Part shown: positions 16,810 through 26,340 of the stretch, one piece after another
Layout of the letters: every line of letters starts with the position of its first letter
Position numbering within the stretch: position 1 is the first letter of the stretch
Assembly: GCA_018970465.1 (NCBI GenBank)
Contig: JAGWWI010000004.1
Coordinates: 1 to 45,927 of the forward strand
Reading direction: 5' to 3'
DNA: 45,927 nucleotides
From: Patescibacteria group bacterium
Lineage (GTDB): Bacteria; Patescibacteriota; Minisyncoccia; Phycocordibacterales; Phycocordibacteraceae
The notes under the pieces: model-generated
The model's input: the letters and a program-made list of their open reading frames with translations, nothing else
Database searches by the model: none
Told to the model about the DNA's origin: nothing
Translations under genes and position numbers: made by a program

Positions 16810-17703
16810 CTAGTCGAAGATGTTCGCGAGATACGAGTCGATATAGCGCTGGTCGAGATCGTAGAAATACTGGTGGCTGTTGTGGAGATACGTCGCGAGC
16901 TGGATACCAACGAAGCGCCAGTGCCACGGCTCGAAGATGTAGTAGGTGTTGCCGGGCGGATACGAGAGCGTGAAGCCGTACTTGTACGCGTTGTCGGTGA
17001 GCCACTGGTACGCGCTCGTCTTGGCGAAGTCGCCCGTAAGCTCGCCGCCCATACCGGTCGTCTCGAGGTCGACGGCCGTGCCGAGCTGGTGCTCGGAGTA
17101 GCCCTGGTCGGCGGAGAAGGAGCCAGCGGTCCCGGCGCCGAAGGTCACGACGTAGTCCTTCTTGAGCGCGACCTGGGTGTCGAAGGAGCGATACGCGCTG
17201 TAAGCGTAGAGCGCGACGCCGGTCGAAGACGCTGCGGAGAGCATCGCTTCGAGGTGCGGCAGGACCTGCGGGAGGATCTGGAGAGTCTTGCCCGAGAAGT
17301 AGTCGTACTGATCGGGGATCGTCGTGAGCGAGGCGGGCACGTAGTTCTCGTTCAAGAAATAGACTTTGGAATATTTCGCGAGGAGCTCTGGGTCGAGCGA
17401 TTGGAGCTTGGCGAGCATCGCGACCTGGCTCGAGACGCCGGCGACGTTCACCTTCTCGGATGAGAGCGTTGCGGAGATCGCGTCGGTCTGCGCAGTGTTC
17501 GCTGCGAGCGCGATCGTGGTCGAGGCGAGGTCAGCGTCGAGCCGAGCGACCTGCGCCGAGAGACGCGCGAGCTCGTGGTGGCCGTACCACGCGCCGAGGA
17601 CGCTCAGCGTTGCGAGGAGCGCGAGCGCCGCCGCAAGCGCGCGTACCGGGTGCGTATCCGAGAATAGTCGCTTCGCCCGGCTGCCGATCGTCATGCGCCG
17701 CAT
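16810..17703 (-). CDS. M15 family D-Ala-D-Ala carboxypeptidase (VanY-like), membrane anchored
   Basis: YSAYRSFDTQVALK...GYSEHQLGTAVDL...EPWHWRFVG, N-terminal TM helix. Confidence 0.9.
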   Translation of the reverse strand: MRRMTIGSRAKRLFSDTHPVRALAAALALLATLSVLGAWYGHHELARLSAQVARLDADLASTTIALAANTAQTDAISATLSSEKVNVAGVSSQVAMLAKLQSLDPELLAKYSKVYFLNENYVPASLTTIPDQYDYFSGKTLQILPQVLPHLEAMLSAASSTGVALYAYSAYRSFDTQVALKKDYVVTFGAGTAGSFSADQGYSEHQLGTAVDLETTGMGGELTGDFAKTSAYQWLTDNAYKYGFTLSYPPGNTYYIFEPWHWRFVGIQLATYLHNSHQYFYDLDQRYIDSYLANIFD

Positions 17704-17720
17704 TGTACCGCATACGAACG

Positions 17721-17752
17721 CGCGCCCGGTTCTCTCTCGAGAATCGGGCGCG
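17721..17752. terminator. Hairpin between lipoprotein and VanY-like genes
   Basis: cgcgcccggttctc-tctc-gagaatcgggcgcg (one mismatch). Confidence 0.55.
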
Positions 17753-17757
17753 TAGGT

Positions 17758-18081
17758 CTAGCGGTGCCAGTCGCGGCGGTGATGGTCGCCAAAGAGCCTG
17801 TGCAGCTCCCAGCTAAGCCGCGCCGCCTCGTATGGCAATGCCCATGGCAGCGGAGTCGGGGTCGCGTACACGACCGGCGGCGGATAGCTCGCCGACGGCG
17901 GACAGTTGCCCCGCCCCCAGCAACTGACCCAGCCGTTGCTGGACCAGTAGCCGGTTGGCGGCGCAGTATACGCCGCTGAGGGCAGTGCATATGTATACCC
18001 AGTCACTGGTGTGTATCCAGGGGGGTACGCATCGCAGCCGGCAAGCAGGACCGTAACTATTAAGATCAGCAAGAAGCGCAT
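17758..18081 (-). CDS. Small Pro/Tyr-rich lipoprotein
   Basis: MRFLLILIVTVLLAGCDAYPPGYTPV: lipobox LLAGC. Confidence 0.65.
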   Translation of the reverse strand: MRFLLILIVTVLLAGCDAYPPGYTPVTGYTYALPSAAYTAPPTGYWSSNGWVSCWGRGNCPPSASYPPPVVYATPTPLPWALPYEAARLSWELHRLFGDHHRRDWHR

Positions 18082-18175
18082 GTATTGCCTCCATGGCTGC
18101 GCTGGAACTGGATACAAAGTACGTACTAGTTACATACTTGTCAAGTCATGCTGTGCGGGCATGTAAAATGCACGC

Positions 18176-19864
18176 ATGCCAGACGACCCGAAGAAGCTCC
18201 CGTTCGACACGAGCAAGGAAGAGAGCGAGCTCGCCGCGATCCACGAGCGCGAGGAGGAGGATGTTGCGCGCATCCTCTCGGAGAAGTACGGGATGCCGTA
18301 CGCCGACCTCGCGCTGAAGACGGTCAACGCCGACGCCCTGCGGCTCATCCCGGAGGAGGAAGCGCGCGCCACGAAGGCGGCCGCCTTCGACGTCGTCGCC
18401 AAGAAGCTCTCGCTCGCCGTCAACGACCCGCATAACCCCGCCCTGCCCGCGCTCCTCGAAGAGCTCGCCGGCCGCGGCTACGACGTCGCCAAGTACCTCG
18501 TCTCGAAGAAGAGCTTCGAGAAGGCGCTCGCGCGCTATGCCGAGCTCTCGCACGCGATCGAGTCGAAGCCGGGCGTCTTCCGCGTCCCGCAGGCGGCCTT
18601 CGCCAAGCTCGCCGCGAGCGACCACTCGAAGCAGGCGCTCGCCGAGGAGTTCGACCGCGCGACGGCTGAGGAGTCTCTTGAGCGCGTCTCGCGCGTCCTC
18701 GAGATCGCGTTCGCCGGCGCGATCGCGCTCCGCGCCTCCGACATCCACCTCGAGCCCGAGAGCGAGAAGACGCGGCTCCGGCTCCGCATCGACGGCCTCC
18801 TGACCGACGCTTATTTCTTCGACGCGCGCACGTACCATCAATTGAATTCGCGCATCAAGGTGCTCTCGGGCGCGAAGCTGAACATCACCGACCGCGCCCA
18901 GGATGGCCGCTTCACCCTCGACACGGCCGAGAAGCAGATCGAGATCCGCGCCTCCTTCATCCCCGGCGCCTACGGCGAGTCGATCGTGCTCCGCCTCCTC
19001 GACCCCGAGACGACCCGCGTCTCGTACAAGGAGCTCGGCATCCCGGCGAAGCTCTTGGAGCGGCTCGAGGTCGAGATCCGGCGCGCGAATGGGATGCTCC
19101 TCAACACCGGGCCGACCGGAAGCGGCAAGACGACTACGCTCTACTCCTTCCTCCGTGAGATCCACACGCCCGAGATCAAGATCATCACGATCGAAGATCC
19201 GATCGAGTATCACTTCGAGGGTATCGTCCAGACGCAGGTCGAGGGCGAGAAGTACACGTTCGCCGAGGGGCTGCGCTCGATCGTCCGGCAGGACCCGGAC
19301 GTGATCATGGTCGGCGAGATCCGCGACGCCGAGACGGCCGGGATCGCGATCCAGGCCGCCCTCACGGGCCACTTCGTCTTTTCGACGGTACACACGAACG
19401 ATGCGGCAGGGACCTTCCCCCGCCTCGCCGACCTTGGCGCCGACCCGAAGTCCTTCGGTTCCGCGATCACCGTCTCGATGGCGCAGCGCCTCGTCCGCAA
19501 ACTCGACCCGAGCAACAAGAAGGCGCGCCCAACGACGGCCGCCGAGCAGGCGATGATCAAGAAGCTCTTCGAGAATGTCGCTGACGCGTCGCTCGCCCCG
19601 CAGCAGATCGACACCGTCTTCGAGCCGGCCGAGGCGACCGAGGAGAAGACCGGCTACAAGGGGCGCATCGGCCTCTTCGAGGCGATCTTCATGGACGACG
19701 AACTCGCGCACTTCCTCCGCGACAATCCGCCTGAGGGCGATATCCGCCGCGCAGTCGCGAAGCAGGGCTACCTCACGATGGCGCAGGACGGCGTGTTGAA
19801 GGCGCTCGCGGGCGTCACCTCGCTTGAGGAGGTCGCGGGGACGGTGGACCTCCCGCGCCCATAA
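18176..19864 (+). CDS. pilB: Type IV pilus assembly ATPase PilB/GspE family
   Basis: GPTGSGKTTTLYSFL, ITIEDPIEY, GLRSIVRQDPDVIMVGEIRDAETA, STVHTNDAAGTFPRL. Confidence 0.93.
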   Translation: MPDDPKKLPFDTSKEESELAAIHEREEEDVARILSEKYGMPYADLALKTVNADALRLIPEEEARATKAAAFDVVAKKLSLAVNDPHNPALPALLEELAGRGYDVAKYLVSKKSFEKALARYAELSHAIESKPGVFRVPQAAFAKLAASDHSKQALAEEFDRATAEESLERVSRVLEIAFAGAIALRASDIHLEPESEKTRLRLRIDGLLTDAYFFDARTYHQLNSRIKVLSGAKLNITDRAQDGRFTLDTAEKQIEIRASFIPGAYGESIVLRLLDPETTRVSYKELGIPAKLLERLEVEIRRANGMLLNTGPTGSGKTTTLYSFLREIHTPEIKIITIEDPIEYHFEGIVQTQVEGEKYTFAEGLRSIVRQDPDVIMVGEIRDAETAGIAIQAALTGHFVFSTVHTNDAAGTFPRLADLGADPKSFGSAITVSMAQRLVRKLDPSNKKARPTTAAEQAMIKKLFENVADASLAPQQIDTVFEPAEATEEKTGYKGRIGLFEAIFMDDELAHFLRDNPPEGDIRRAVAKQGYLTMAQDGVLKALAGVTSLEEVAGTVDLPRP

Positions 19865-19865
19865 C

Positions 19866-19914
19866 CAGCACGCAAGGCGCCGCGGCCCAGAGGGCCGCGG
19901 CGCCTTGCGTGCTG
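19866..19914 (+). terminator. 23-bp perfect stem, 3-nt loop hairpin following pilB
   Basis: cagcacgcaaggcgccgcggccc-aga-gggccgcggcgccttgcgtgctg. Confidence 0.7.
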
Positions 19915-19921
19915 CTACTGG

Positions 19922-20134
19922 CTAACCCCCACTCTCGTCCGCGTCGGCTTCGCCCTCGCCGCGACGATTCGCAAAGTTGCCGGGGTTATTCTCCTTGCCC
20001 TGGCTGTGGCCGCCCTTCCTGCCGATCTCGGAGTAGTACTCCGGACCGCGCTCTTTGGCGACCTTCTCGCCGCCCTTCCGGCCGGCCTCTCCGACCGACA
20101 TCTTGCCGTCGTGCGCCTGTTCCTCGCTGGCCAT
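19922..20134 (-). CDS. KGG-repeat stress-induced protein
   Basis: GEAGRKGGEKVAKERGPEYYSEIGRKGGHSQGKENNPGNFANRRGEGEADADESGG. Confidence 0.85.
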   Translation of the reverse strand: MASEEQAHDGKMSVGEAGRKGGEKVAKERGPEYYSEIGRKGGHSQGKENNPGNFANRRGEGEADADESGG

Positions 20135-20485
20135 AGCTCTAGTGAGTTATGTCTCCTAATACCGACGCTTACCACAGTATCTTCCGCGCCATGAATGGCG
20201 GATTAACCGAGAAGCGCTCCTTCATCGCCCAAAACGGAGCGATCCCGCCCATGCTCCCTCGGGCAAAACCCGCCAGAGGCGGGGTAGACGAAACGCTTGA
20301 GGGTAGCCCCAGCCACGCTGCCGAAGCAGGTACCAGAGCGCCCTTAGGGAGTCGCCCGAGGCCGTCAAGCCTTGCCCGAAGGAGTATGCGCAGGATCAAA
20401 AAGAAAATCCGCTCCATCCAAAGAGCAGACAGGACTGACTCATCGCCTTCCCGTGTGATAAAATGCTAGCACACGACCCCTTTTT

Positions 20486-21478
20486 ATGTCAAGCCCGTCC
20501 GCCGACCCCGCCCTCCCCGCCGCCTCGCTCGACGCCGCCTTGCGCCCGACTGAGTGGGAGGAGTACGTCGGCCAGCAGCAGGTAAAGGCGAACGTGCAGA
20601 TCGCTCTTGAGGCGGCCAAGAAGCGCGGCGGGATGCCCGAGCACCTCCTCTTCTACGGCCCGCCGGGGGTCGGGAAGACGACCTTGGCCCACCTCATCGC
20701 CCTCACGCTCGGCGCGCCGTTGAAGTCGACCTCCGGGGTCGCCGTCGAGCGCGCGGCCGACCTCGCCGCGATCCTCACGAACCTCGATCCGGGCACCGTG
20801 CTCTTCATCGACGAGATCCATCGCCTCCCCAGGAAGCTCGAAGAATTGCTCTACCCCGCCCTCGAATCCGGGCATCTCGATATCGTGCTCGGCAAGGGCC
20901 CCTCGGCGCGCACGGTCGAGCTCGCCTTGCCGCCCTTCACCCTCGTCGGGGCGACGACCCGCATCGCGGACCTCTCGGGCCCCTTGCGCTCGCGCTTCGG
21001 CGGCGGGACGTACCAGCTCGACTTCTACACGAGCCAAGACCTGCGCGACATCATCCGCCGCTCGGCGAAGCTCCTCGGGATCGTGATGCCCGAAGAGGTC
21101 GTCGAGATGGTCGCGGCGCGAAGCCGCGCCACCCCGCGCGTCGCGAACTCCCTCGTGAAGCGCATGCGCGATTATTCGGAGGTGAAGGAGGCACCGCTCT
21201 CGGCCGCCCTCGCCGAAGAAGCCTCCGCCCTCTTCGGCATCGACGCCCTCGGCCTCACCAAGGACGACCGTCGCTACCTCGACACCTTGCGCGAATCATT
21301 CCGCGGCGGCCCGGCTGGGATCCGCGCCTTGGCCTCCGCGCTCCACGAAGAGCCCGAGACCCTCGAGCACGTCTACGAGCCGTATCTGCTGCGCCTCGCC
21401 TTCATCGAGCGCTCCCCCCAAGGCCGCCTCCTCACGTCCAAAGGCCGCGGCTATTTGAGCGGCGAAACCCTTTTGTGA
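20486..21478 (+). CDS. ruvB: Holliday junction DNA helicase RuvB
   Basis: LRPTEWEEYVGQQQVKANVQIALEAAKKRGGMPEHLLFYGPPGVGKTTLAHLIA...LFIDEIHRL. Confidence 0.97.
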   Translation: MSSPSADPALPAASLDAALRPTEWEEYVGQQQVKANVQIALEAAKKRGGMPEHLLFYGPPGVGKTTLAHLIALTLGAPLKSTSGVAVERAADLAAILTNLDPGTVLFIDEIHRLPRKLEELLYPALESGHLDIVLGKGPSARTVELALPPFTLVGATTRIADLSGPLRSRFGGGTYQLDFYTSQDLRDIIRRSAKLLGIVMPEEVVEMVAARSRATPRVANSLVKRMRDYSEVKEAPLSAALAEEASALFGIDALGLTKDDRRYLDTLRESFRGGPAGIRALASALHEEPETLEHVYEPYLLRLAFIERSPQGRLLTSKGRGYLSGETLL

Positions 21479-21490
21479 TACGGTTTACGC

Positions 21491-22063
21491 ATGTCGGGGC
21501 ACAACAAATGGGCGCAGATCAAGCATAGGAAGGCGGCGACGGATGCGGTCAAAAGCCGCGAATTCTCGCGCTTCGCGCGGCTTATCGCGCTCGAGAGCAA
21601 GAAGGCGGGCGGGAGGGTAGACGCACCCGGGCTCGCCGCGGCGATCGCGCGGGCGAAGGCCGCGAATATGCCGAAAGACAACATCGAGCGCGCGGTCGCG
21701 AAGGGCACTTCGAAGGACGCGGGCTCCCTGGAGCAGGTAGTCTACGAGGCCTACGGCCCGGGCGGCGTCGCGCTGATCGTCGAAGCGCTGACCGACAACA
21801 AGAACCGCACGACCCAGGAGGTGAAGCACCTCCTCGGCAAGCTTGGCGTCGAGCTCTCGGCGCCCGGAGCCGCGTCGTGGGCCTTCGCGCGGCTCCCTGA
21901 CGGGCGCTACGTCCCCAACGAGCCCTTGGTTGAGCTCGCCGGCGAGGACGAAGAGCGGCTCGGCGCAATCCTCGACGCCCTCGACGAGCATGAGGACGTG
22001 CAACGCGCCTTCACCAACACGCGCGGCTACGAGTCGACCGAGAGCGAGGCGGAGGAGGAATAG
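21491..22063 (+). CDS. YebC/PmpR family protein (short form)
   Basis: MSGHNKWAQIKHRKAATDAVKSREFSRFARLI...KAANMPKDNIERAVAKG. Confidence 0.93.
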   Translation: MSGHNKWAQIKHRKAATDAVKSREFSRFARLIALESKKAGGRVDAPGLAAAIARAKAANMPKDNIERAVAKGTSKDAGSLEQVVYEAYGPGGVALIVEALTDNKNRTTQEVKHLLGKLGVELSAPGAASWAFARLPDGRYVPNEPLVELAGEDEERLGAILDALDEHEDVQRAFTNTRGYESTESEAEEE

Positions 22064-22556
22064 TATGCGCATCCTCGCGGTCGACCCGGGCTACGACCGC
22101 ATGGGGATCGCGGTCATCGAGGGTGACCCTTCAAGGCCGACTTACGTCTGGAGCGCCTGCATCACGCCGGAGAAAGGCGCGCGGGCGATGCGCCTCGCGC
22201 GCGTCTATGCCGCTGTCGCTGAGGCGCTTCGCGCGCACGCCCCTGACGCGCTCGCGCTCGAGACGCTCTTCTTCAGCACCAACGTGCGGACGGCGATCGG
22301 CGTCGCCGAGGCGCGCGGCGCCATCCTCGCCGCCGCCGGCGCGGCCGGCACCCCGGTCGTCGAGCATTCGCCCCAGGCGGTGAAGCTCGCGGCGACCGGC
22401 AATGGGCGCGCCGACAAGGCCGCCGTTGCCCGGATGATCCCGAAACTGGTCGCGCTCCCCTCCCCGCCCTCGGGTAAGCGGCTCGACGACGAGCTCGACG
22501 CCCTCGCGCTCGCCCTCTGCGCCCTGGCAGCCAGGCAATCCACACCCGCGCGCTAG
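22064..22556 (+). CDS. ruvC: Crossover junction endodeoxyribonuclease RuvC
   Basis: MRILAVDPGYDRMGIAVIEGD...ALETLFFSTNVRTAIGVAEARGAIL...LDDELDALALALC. Confidence 0.95.
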
Positions 22557-22596
22557 GGGCCCCCTTGCGCAGAAAAAAGTTTTTGTTCAAATACAG

Positions 22597-22620
22597 GAAC
22601 CCTACCGAGGGTTAATCATT
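22597..22620 (+). terminator. Terminator after ruvC
   Basis: aaccct-accg-agggtt followed by aatcattttt. Confidence 0.55.
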
Positions 22621-22641
22621 TTTAGAGCTAGACGCACTATC

Positions 22642-22815
22642 ATGGGAGACGAATACGATGAGGAGAAGAGTGATGAGCTGCCGGAAACGGGCCCCGGCCC
22701 GCTCGACGACGAGGATATGGACCCTGTTGAAAAGCAGAATATCGAAGCCGAAGGAGATGATTATGGTTTCCAGACCCGAAACGCCGACGGTGAGCTCGAG
22801 GAAGAGACCTTCTAG
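22642..22815 (+). CDS. Small acidic hypothetical protein (57 aa)
   Basis: MGDEYDEEKSDELPETGPGPLDDEDMDPVEKQNIEAEGDDYGFQTRNADGELEEETF*; below the supplied ORF length cut-off; followed by a terminator hairpin. Confidence 0.55.
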   Translation: MGDEYDEEKSDELPETGPGPLDDEDMDPVEKQNIEAEGDDYGFQTRNADGELEEETF

Positions 22816-22837
22816 CGCTTCTTACCCTGAACAAACG

Positions 22838-22866
22838 CACGCGCGGGCCCTCAGGCCCGCGTGTTC
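22838..22866 (+). terminator. Terminator
   Basis: cacgcgcgggcc-ctca-ggcccgcgtg followed by ttcgttt. Confidence 0.6.
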
Positions 22867-22886
22867 GTTTGTGCTAGCATTTGCCT

Positions 22887-25034
22887 ATGGAAAAACAGCC
22901 CTCCTGGCGCCACGTGCTTCTCTTCTCTTCGCTCGTCGTCGTCGGCGTGGGGCTCGTCCTCGCCGGCGCCTTCGCGCTCGCGGTCGCGCTCACGCCCACC
23001 CCGGATATCGCCTCCTTCGCGAGCCGCCAGGTCTCCCAGTCGACCAAGATCTACGACCGCACGGGGCAGGTGCTCCTCTACGACTACAACAAGGACGCGA
23101 AGCGCGTGCAGGTAACGCTCGGCGACATCAATCCGAACGCGATCAACGCGACGATCGCGATCGAAGACTCGAGCTTCTACGAGCACGGCGGTATCCGCCT
23201 CACGTCGATCCTGCGCGCGGCGATCGCCGACTTCCTCGGCGGGTCCTTCGCGCAGGGCGGCTCGACGATCACCCAGCAGGTCGTCAAGAACACCCTTTTG
23301 ACGAACAAGAAGAGCATTGTCCGCAAGGTCCACGAGTGGATCCTCGCGATCCGCCTCGAACAGGCGTATTCGAAGGACGCCATCCTCGAGACCTACCTCA
23401 ACACGATCCCCTACGGCGGCGTCCTCTACGGCATCGGCGCTGCGTCCGAGGCATACTTCGGCGTCCCGCCGAAGGATCTCGATCTCGCGCAGTCTGCGTA
23501 CCTCTCTGCCATGATCCAGGCGCCGTCCTACTACTCGCCCTACGGCGCGCATCGCGCAGATCTCGATACCCGCAAGAACCTCGTCCTCTCCCGCATGCAG
23601 CAGCTCGGGTTCATCACGGCTGACCAGGCTGCGAGCGCGAAGCAAGAGCAGGTCTCCTTCGCGGCGACCGGCGCACAAGGCATCATTGCGCCCCATTTCG
23701 TCTTCTACATACTCAACCAACTCGAGGATACCTACGGCGCGAACGCGCTCGAGTCCGGGCTCAAGGTGACAACCACCCTCGACGCAGCACTCCAGGCGAA
23801 GGAAGAGGGGATCATCAAGGCCGGCGCCTTGAAGAACGCGGCGAATGGCGGCGCGACGAACGCCGCCCTCGTCGCGATCGATCCCGCGACCGGGCAAATC
23901 CTCTCGATGGTCGGCTCGCGCGACTTCTTCGACACCACGATCGACGGCCAATACAACGCCGCGCTCGCCCTCCGGCAGCCTGGCTCCACCATGAAGCCGT
24001 TTATCTATGGTCTTGCGCTCGAGAAGGGGTACACCCGCGATACGGTCGTCTTCGACGTGCCGACGCAGTTCTCGACTGCCTGCCCGCCCTCCGCAGTCAC
24101 CGAGAACGCGTCGCCCTGCTACGCGCCGAAGAACTACGACAACACTTTCCGCGGCCCGATGACCTTCGAGACCGCGCTCGCGCAGTCGATCAATATTCCG
24201 GCGATCAAAGTCCTCTACTTGGTCGGGATCCAGAACGCGATCAACCTCGCGCGCTCCTTCGGCCTCACGACGCTCGGCAATGCGAGCCAGTGCGGGCTCA
24301 CGGTCGTGATCGGCGGCTGCGAGGTGCGGCTCCTCGACCTCGTGGGCGCCTATGCCGCCTTCGGCAACGGCGGGGTGCATAACCCCCCGACGGGACTTCT
24401 TGAGGTGGACGACGCGCAGGGGAATGTGCTCGAGAAGTACACCCCCTCCCCCACCCAGGTCATGCCGCAGAATTATGCGAACGATGTGAGCGCTATGCTC
24501 TCCGACCAGCAGGCGCGCATCCCGGAATACAACCCGGGTGGCGTCCTCGATATCCCCGGCTACGAGGTTGCGGTCAAGACCGGTACCACCGACAACTCGC
24601 GCGACGCGTGGACGGTCGGCTACACGCCCTCGCTTGCTGTCGGGATCTGGGTCGGCAACAACGACAACACCCCTGCCGCGTCTCTTGCCGGCCTTATCGC
24701 CGCCCCGATCTGGAAGCAGGCGATGGAGGCCGGGCTCCCCCTCTACCCGAAGACCTACTTCGGCGCACCCGACCCCATCCCCGCCACTGTCCCGCCGATG
24801 CTCCGCGGCGACTGGCAAGCATACGGTGTGCCCCATTCGCTCCTCTACGCGACGAACAAGGATAATCCGCAGGGCCCGCCGCCCGCGAACCCGGGCCAGG
24901 ACCCGCAATTCGCCGCGTGGGAGTACGGCGTCTCCGCATACGCAGCGTCGCATCCCGGACTCTTCGTCGACCCACCGCTCATGGTGCCGCTTTCGCTGGG
25001 GAGCGCAGAGAGCACCGCGAGCACGACGCCCTAG
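22887..25034 (+). CDS. Class A penicillin-binding protein (PBP1A-like)
   Basis: GT51 motifs (AIEDSSFYEHGGI; QGGSTITQQVVKN; AYSKDAILETYLN) and transpeptidase motifs (QPGSTMKPFIYG; VKTGTTDNSRDAWTVGYT). Confidence 0.95.
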   Translation: MEKQPSWRHVLLFSSLVVVGVGLVLAGAFALAVALTPTPDIASFASRQVSQSTKIYDRTGQVLLYDYNKDAKRVQVTLGDINPNAINATIAIEDSSFYEHGGIRLTSILRAAIADFLGGSFAQGGSTITQQVVKNTLLTNKKSIVRKVHEWILAIRLEQAYSKDAILETYLNTIPYGGVLYGIGAASEAYFGVPPKDLDLAQSAYLSAMIQAPSYYSPYGAHRADLDTRKNLVLSRMQQLGFITADQAASAKQEQVSFAATGAQGIIAPHFVFYILNQLEDTYGANALESGLKVTTTLDAALQAKEEGIIKAGALKNAANGGATNAALVAIDPATGQILSMVGSRDFFDTTIDGQYNAALALRQPGSTMKPFIYGLALEKGYTRDTVVFDVPTQFSTACPPSAVTENASPCYAPKNYDNTFRGPMTFETALAQSINIPAIKVLYLVGIQNAINLARSFGLTTLGNASQCGLTVVIGGCEVRLLDLVGAYAAFGNGGVHNPPTGLLEVDDAQGNVLEKYTPSPTQVMPQNYANDVSAMLSDQQARIPEYNPGGVLDIPGYEVAVKTGTTDNSRDAWTVGYTPSLAVGIWVGNNDNTPAASLAGLIAAPIWKQAMEAGLPLYPKTYFGAPDPIPATVPPMLRGDWQAYGVPHSLLYATNKDNPQGPPPANPGQDPQFAAWEYGVSAYAASHPGLFVDPPLMVPLSLGSAESTASTTP

Positions 25035-26135
25035 CTACTGATTCATCGGCGAGACGAGGTAGAGGAGCGAGGCGTCTCCTGCGCCGCGGATGATGAGTGG
25101 GCGGCCGACTCCCGCGACGGAGAAGGTAAGGCTCTCGGCGCCGGTAAGCGCGAAGATGGCCGCCAGATAGCGGTAGTTGAACGACATTTGCGCCGCTTCG
25201 CCCGAGAGCTGCGCGGAGACCGTTTCGGTCGATTCGCCGAGATCCTGGTTGCGTGCGGAGAGCACCAGTTCTTTTTTCTTCGGGTCGAAAGAGAGGCGGA
25301 CCTTCTGGAACGCGTCGGCGAAGATGCTGGTGCGCTTCAATGCGGTCTCGAAATCTTTGCGCAATACGGTCGCCTCGACGACCGACTCCTTCGGGATGAT
25401 CTGGCGATAGTCCGGATAGGTCGCATTCGTAAGGCGGGAGACGAGTATGAGGGTATTCGTGATGAACGCGCACTGATGTTCGTCGAAGGAAATGATGATG
25501 TCCTCCTCGGGAAGCGCCTGGGCGATCTCAAGCGCGTTCTTCGCGGGGATAAGGAAGGCGCCGCTCGTGGTCGATACGGAGACGGGTATTTTCTTCTCCG
25601 CGAGGCGGAAGGAGTCGGTCGCTACGAGCGTCACCGAGTCGCGCGCCATGGAGAAGAGGATGCTCGCGAGCTCAGGGCGGATCGTCGAGGTGGAGGCGCA
25701 GCTCGCGATCGCCGCCAAAACGCCGCGCAGGGTCGCCGCAGGAAGGATGAGTCGATGCGTCGGGTTCTCTGGGAATGGGATCGAGGGGAAATCCTCGTAC
25801 GGCGTCGTCTTCAAGGAGAGCTTGCTCCCGCCTACCGTCATCGTGAGCACGTCGCCCGCCTGTTCAAGCGTCGTCGAGCCCTCAGGTGAGAGCGAAGAAG
25901 CGACCTGCTGGAGGAGGGTCGCGGGGACGGCGACGGCGCCGGGCGCTTTGACCGATGCGGGGACCTTGAGGTCGATACCCGCTTCGAGGTTGGTCGAGCG
26001 CATCTTGACGCCTTCATCGCTCGCGAGAATGAGAATCGACGCGAGCGCGGGAAGGGTCGCGCTCCGGCGCTCGGCGAATCGCGCAGCGGTATGCACAGCG
26101 CTAATAAGATTCTTATTTTCTATGAGGATATGCAT
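25035..26135 (-). CDS. dnaN: DNA polymerase III subunit beta (sliding clamp)
   Basis: MHILIENKNLISAVHTAARFAERRSATLPALASILILA...YLVSPMNQ C-terminus. Confidence 0.95.
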   Translation of the reverse strand: MHILIENKNLISAVHTAARFAERRSATLPALASILILASDEGVKMRSTNLEAGIDLKVPASVKAPGAVAVPATLLQQVASSLSPEGSTTLEQAGDVLTMTVGGSKLSLKTTPYEDFPSIPFPENPTHRLILPAATLRGVLAAIASCASTSTIRPELASILFSMARDSVTLVATDSFRLAEKKIPVSVSTTSGAFLIPAKNALEIAQALPEEDIIISFDEHQCAFITNTLILVSRLTNATYPDYRQIIPKESVVEATVLRKDFETALKRTSIFADAFQKVRLSFDPKKKELVLSARNQDLGESTETVSAQLSGEAAQMSFNYRYLAAIFALTGAESLTFSVAGVGRPLIIRGAGDASLLYLVSPMNQ

Positions 26136-26340
26136 ACGATGCTTATTACGGGTGTGTGTATGAGGAAAACGTGAATACACCGAGCATCTGAGCGTTATTT
26201 TTCATGCGTGATTCATGATGAGCGGTGGATAACGCGTGCATACGATTCATACCAGGAGCGCGCGAATGTTCTGGATCTCCTTTGAGAGCTCGTTATCCAC
26301 GGATACTTCACGCTTTATCTTTTCGCAGGAGTGGATAACG
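26136..26340. promoter_or_regulatory. Candidate oriC-related region: dnaA-dnaN gap and dnaA 3' end with three TTATCCAC DnaA-box-like octamers
   Basis: gtggataa 26225-26232, ttatccac 26293-26300, gtggataa 26331-26338; AT-richer gap. Confidence 0.5.

Noticed and set aside
18146-19711. 521-aa minus-strand ORF
   Set aside because: Antisense shadow of pilB.
20150-20470. Possible RNase P, tmRNA, SRP or 6S RNA in the ruvB upstream gap
   Set aside because: Looked for conserved elements (e.g. GAGGAAAGTCC, GGAAGCAGCC) on both strands and did not find them; only a small hairpin (cccgccagaggcggg) and weak ORFs are visible.
22851-24953. 700-aa minus-strand ORF
   Set aside because: Exactly antisense to the PBP1A gene; low-complexity Arg/Glu/Val/Asp composition typical of GC-rich shadow ORFs.
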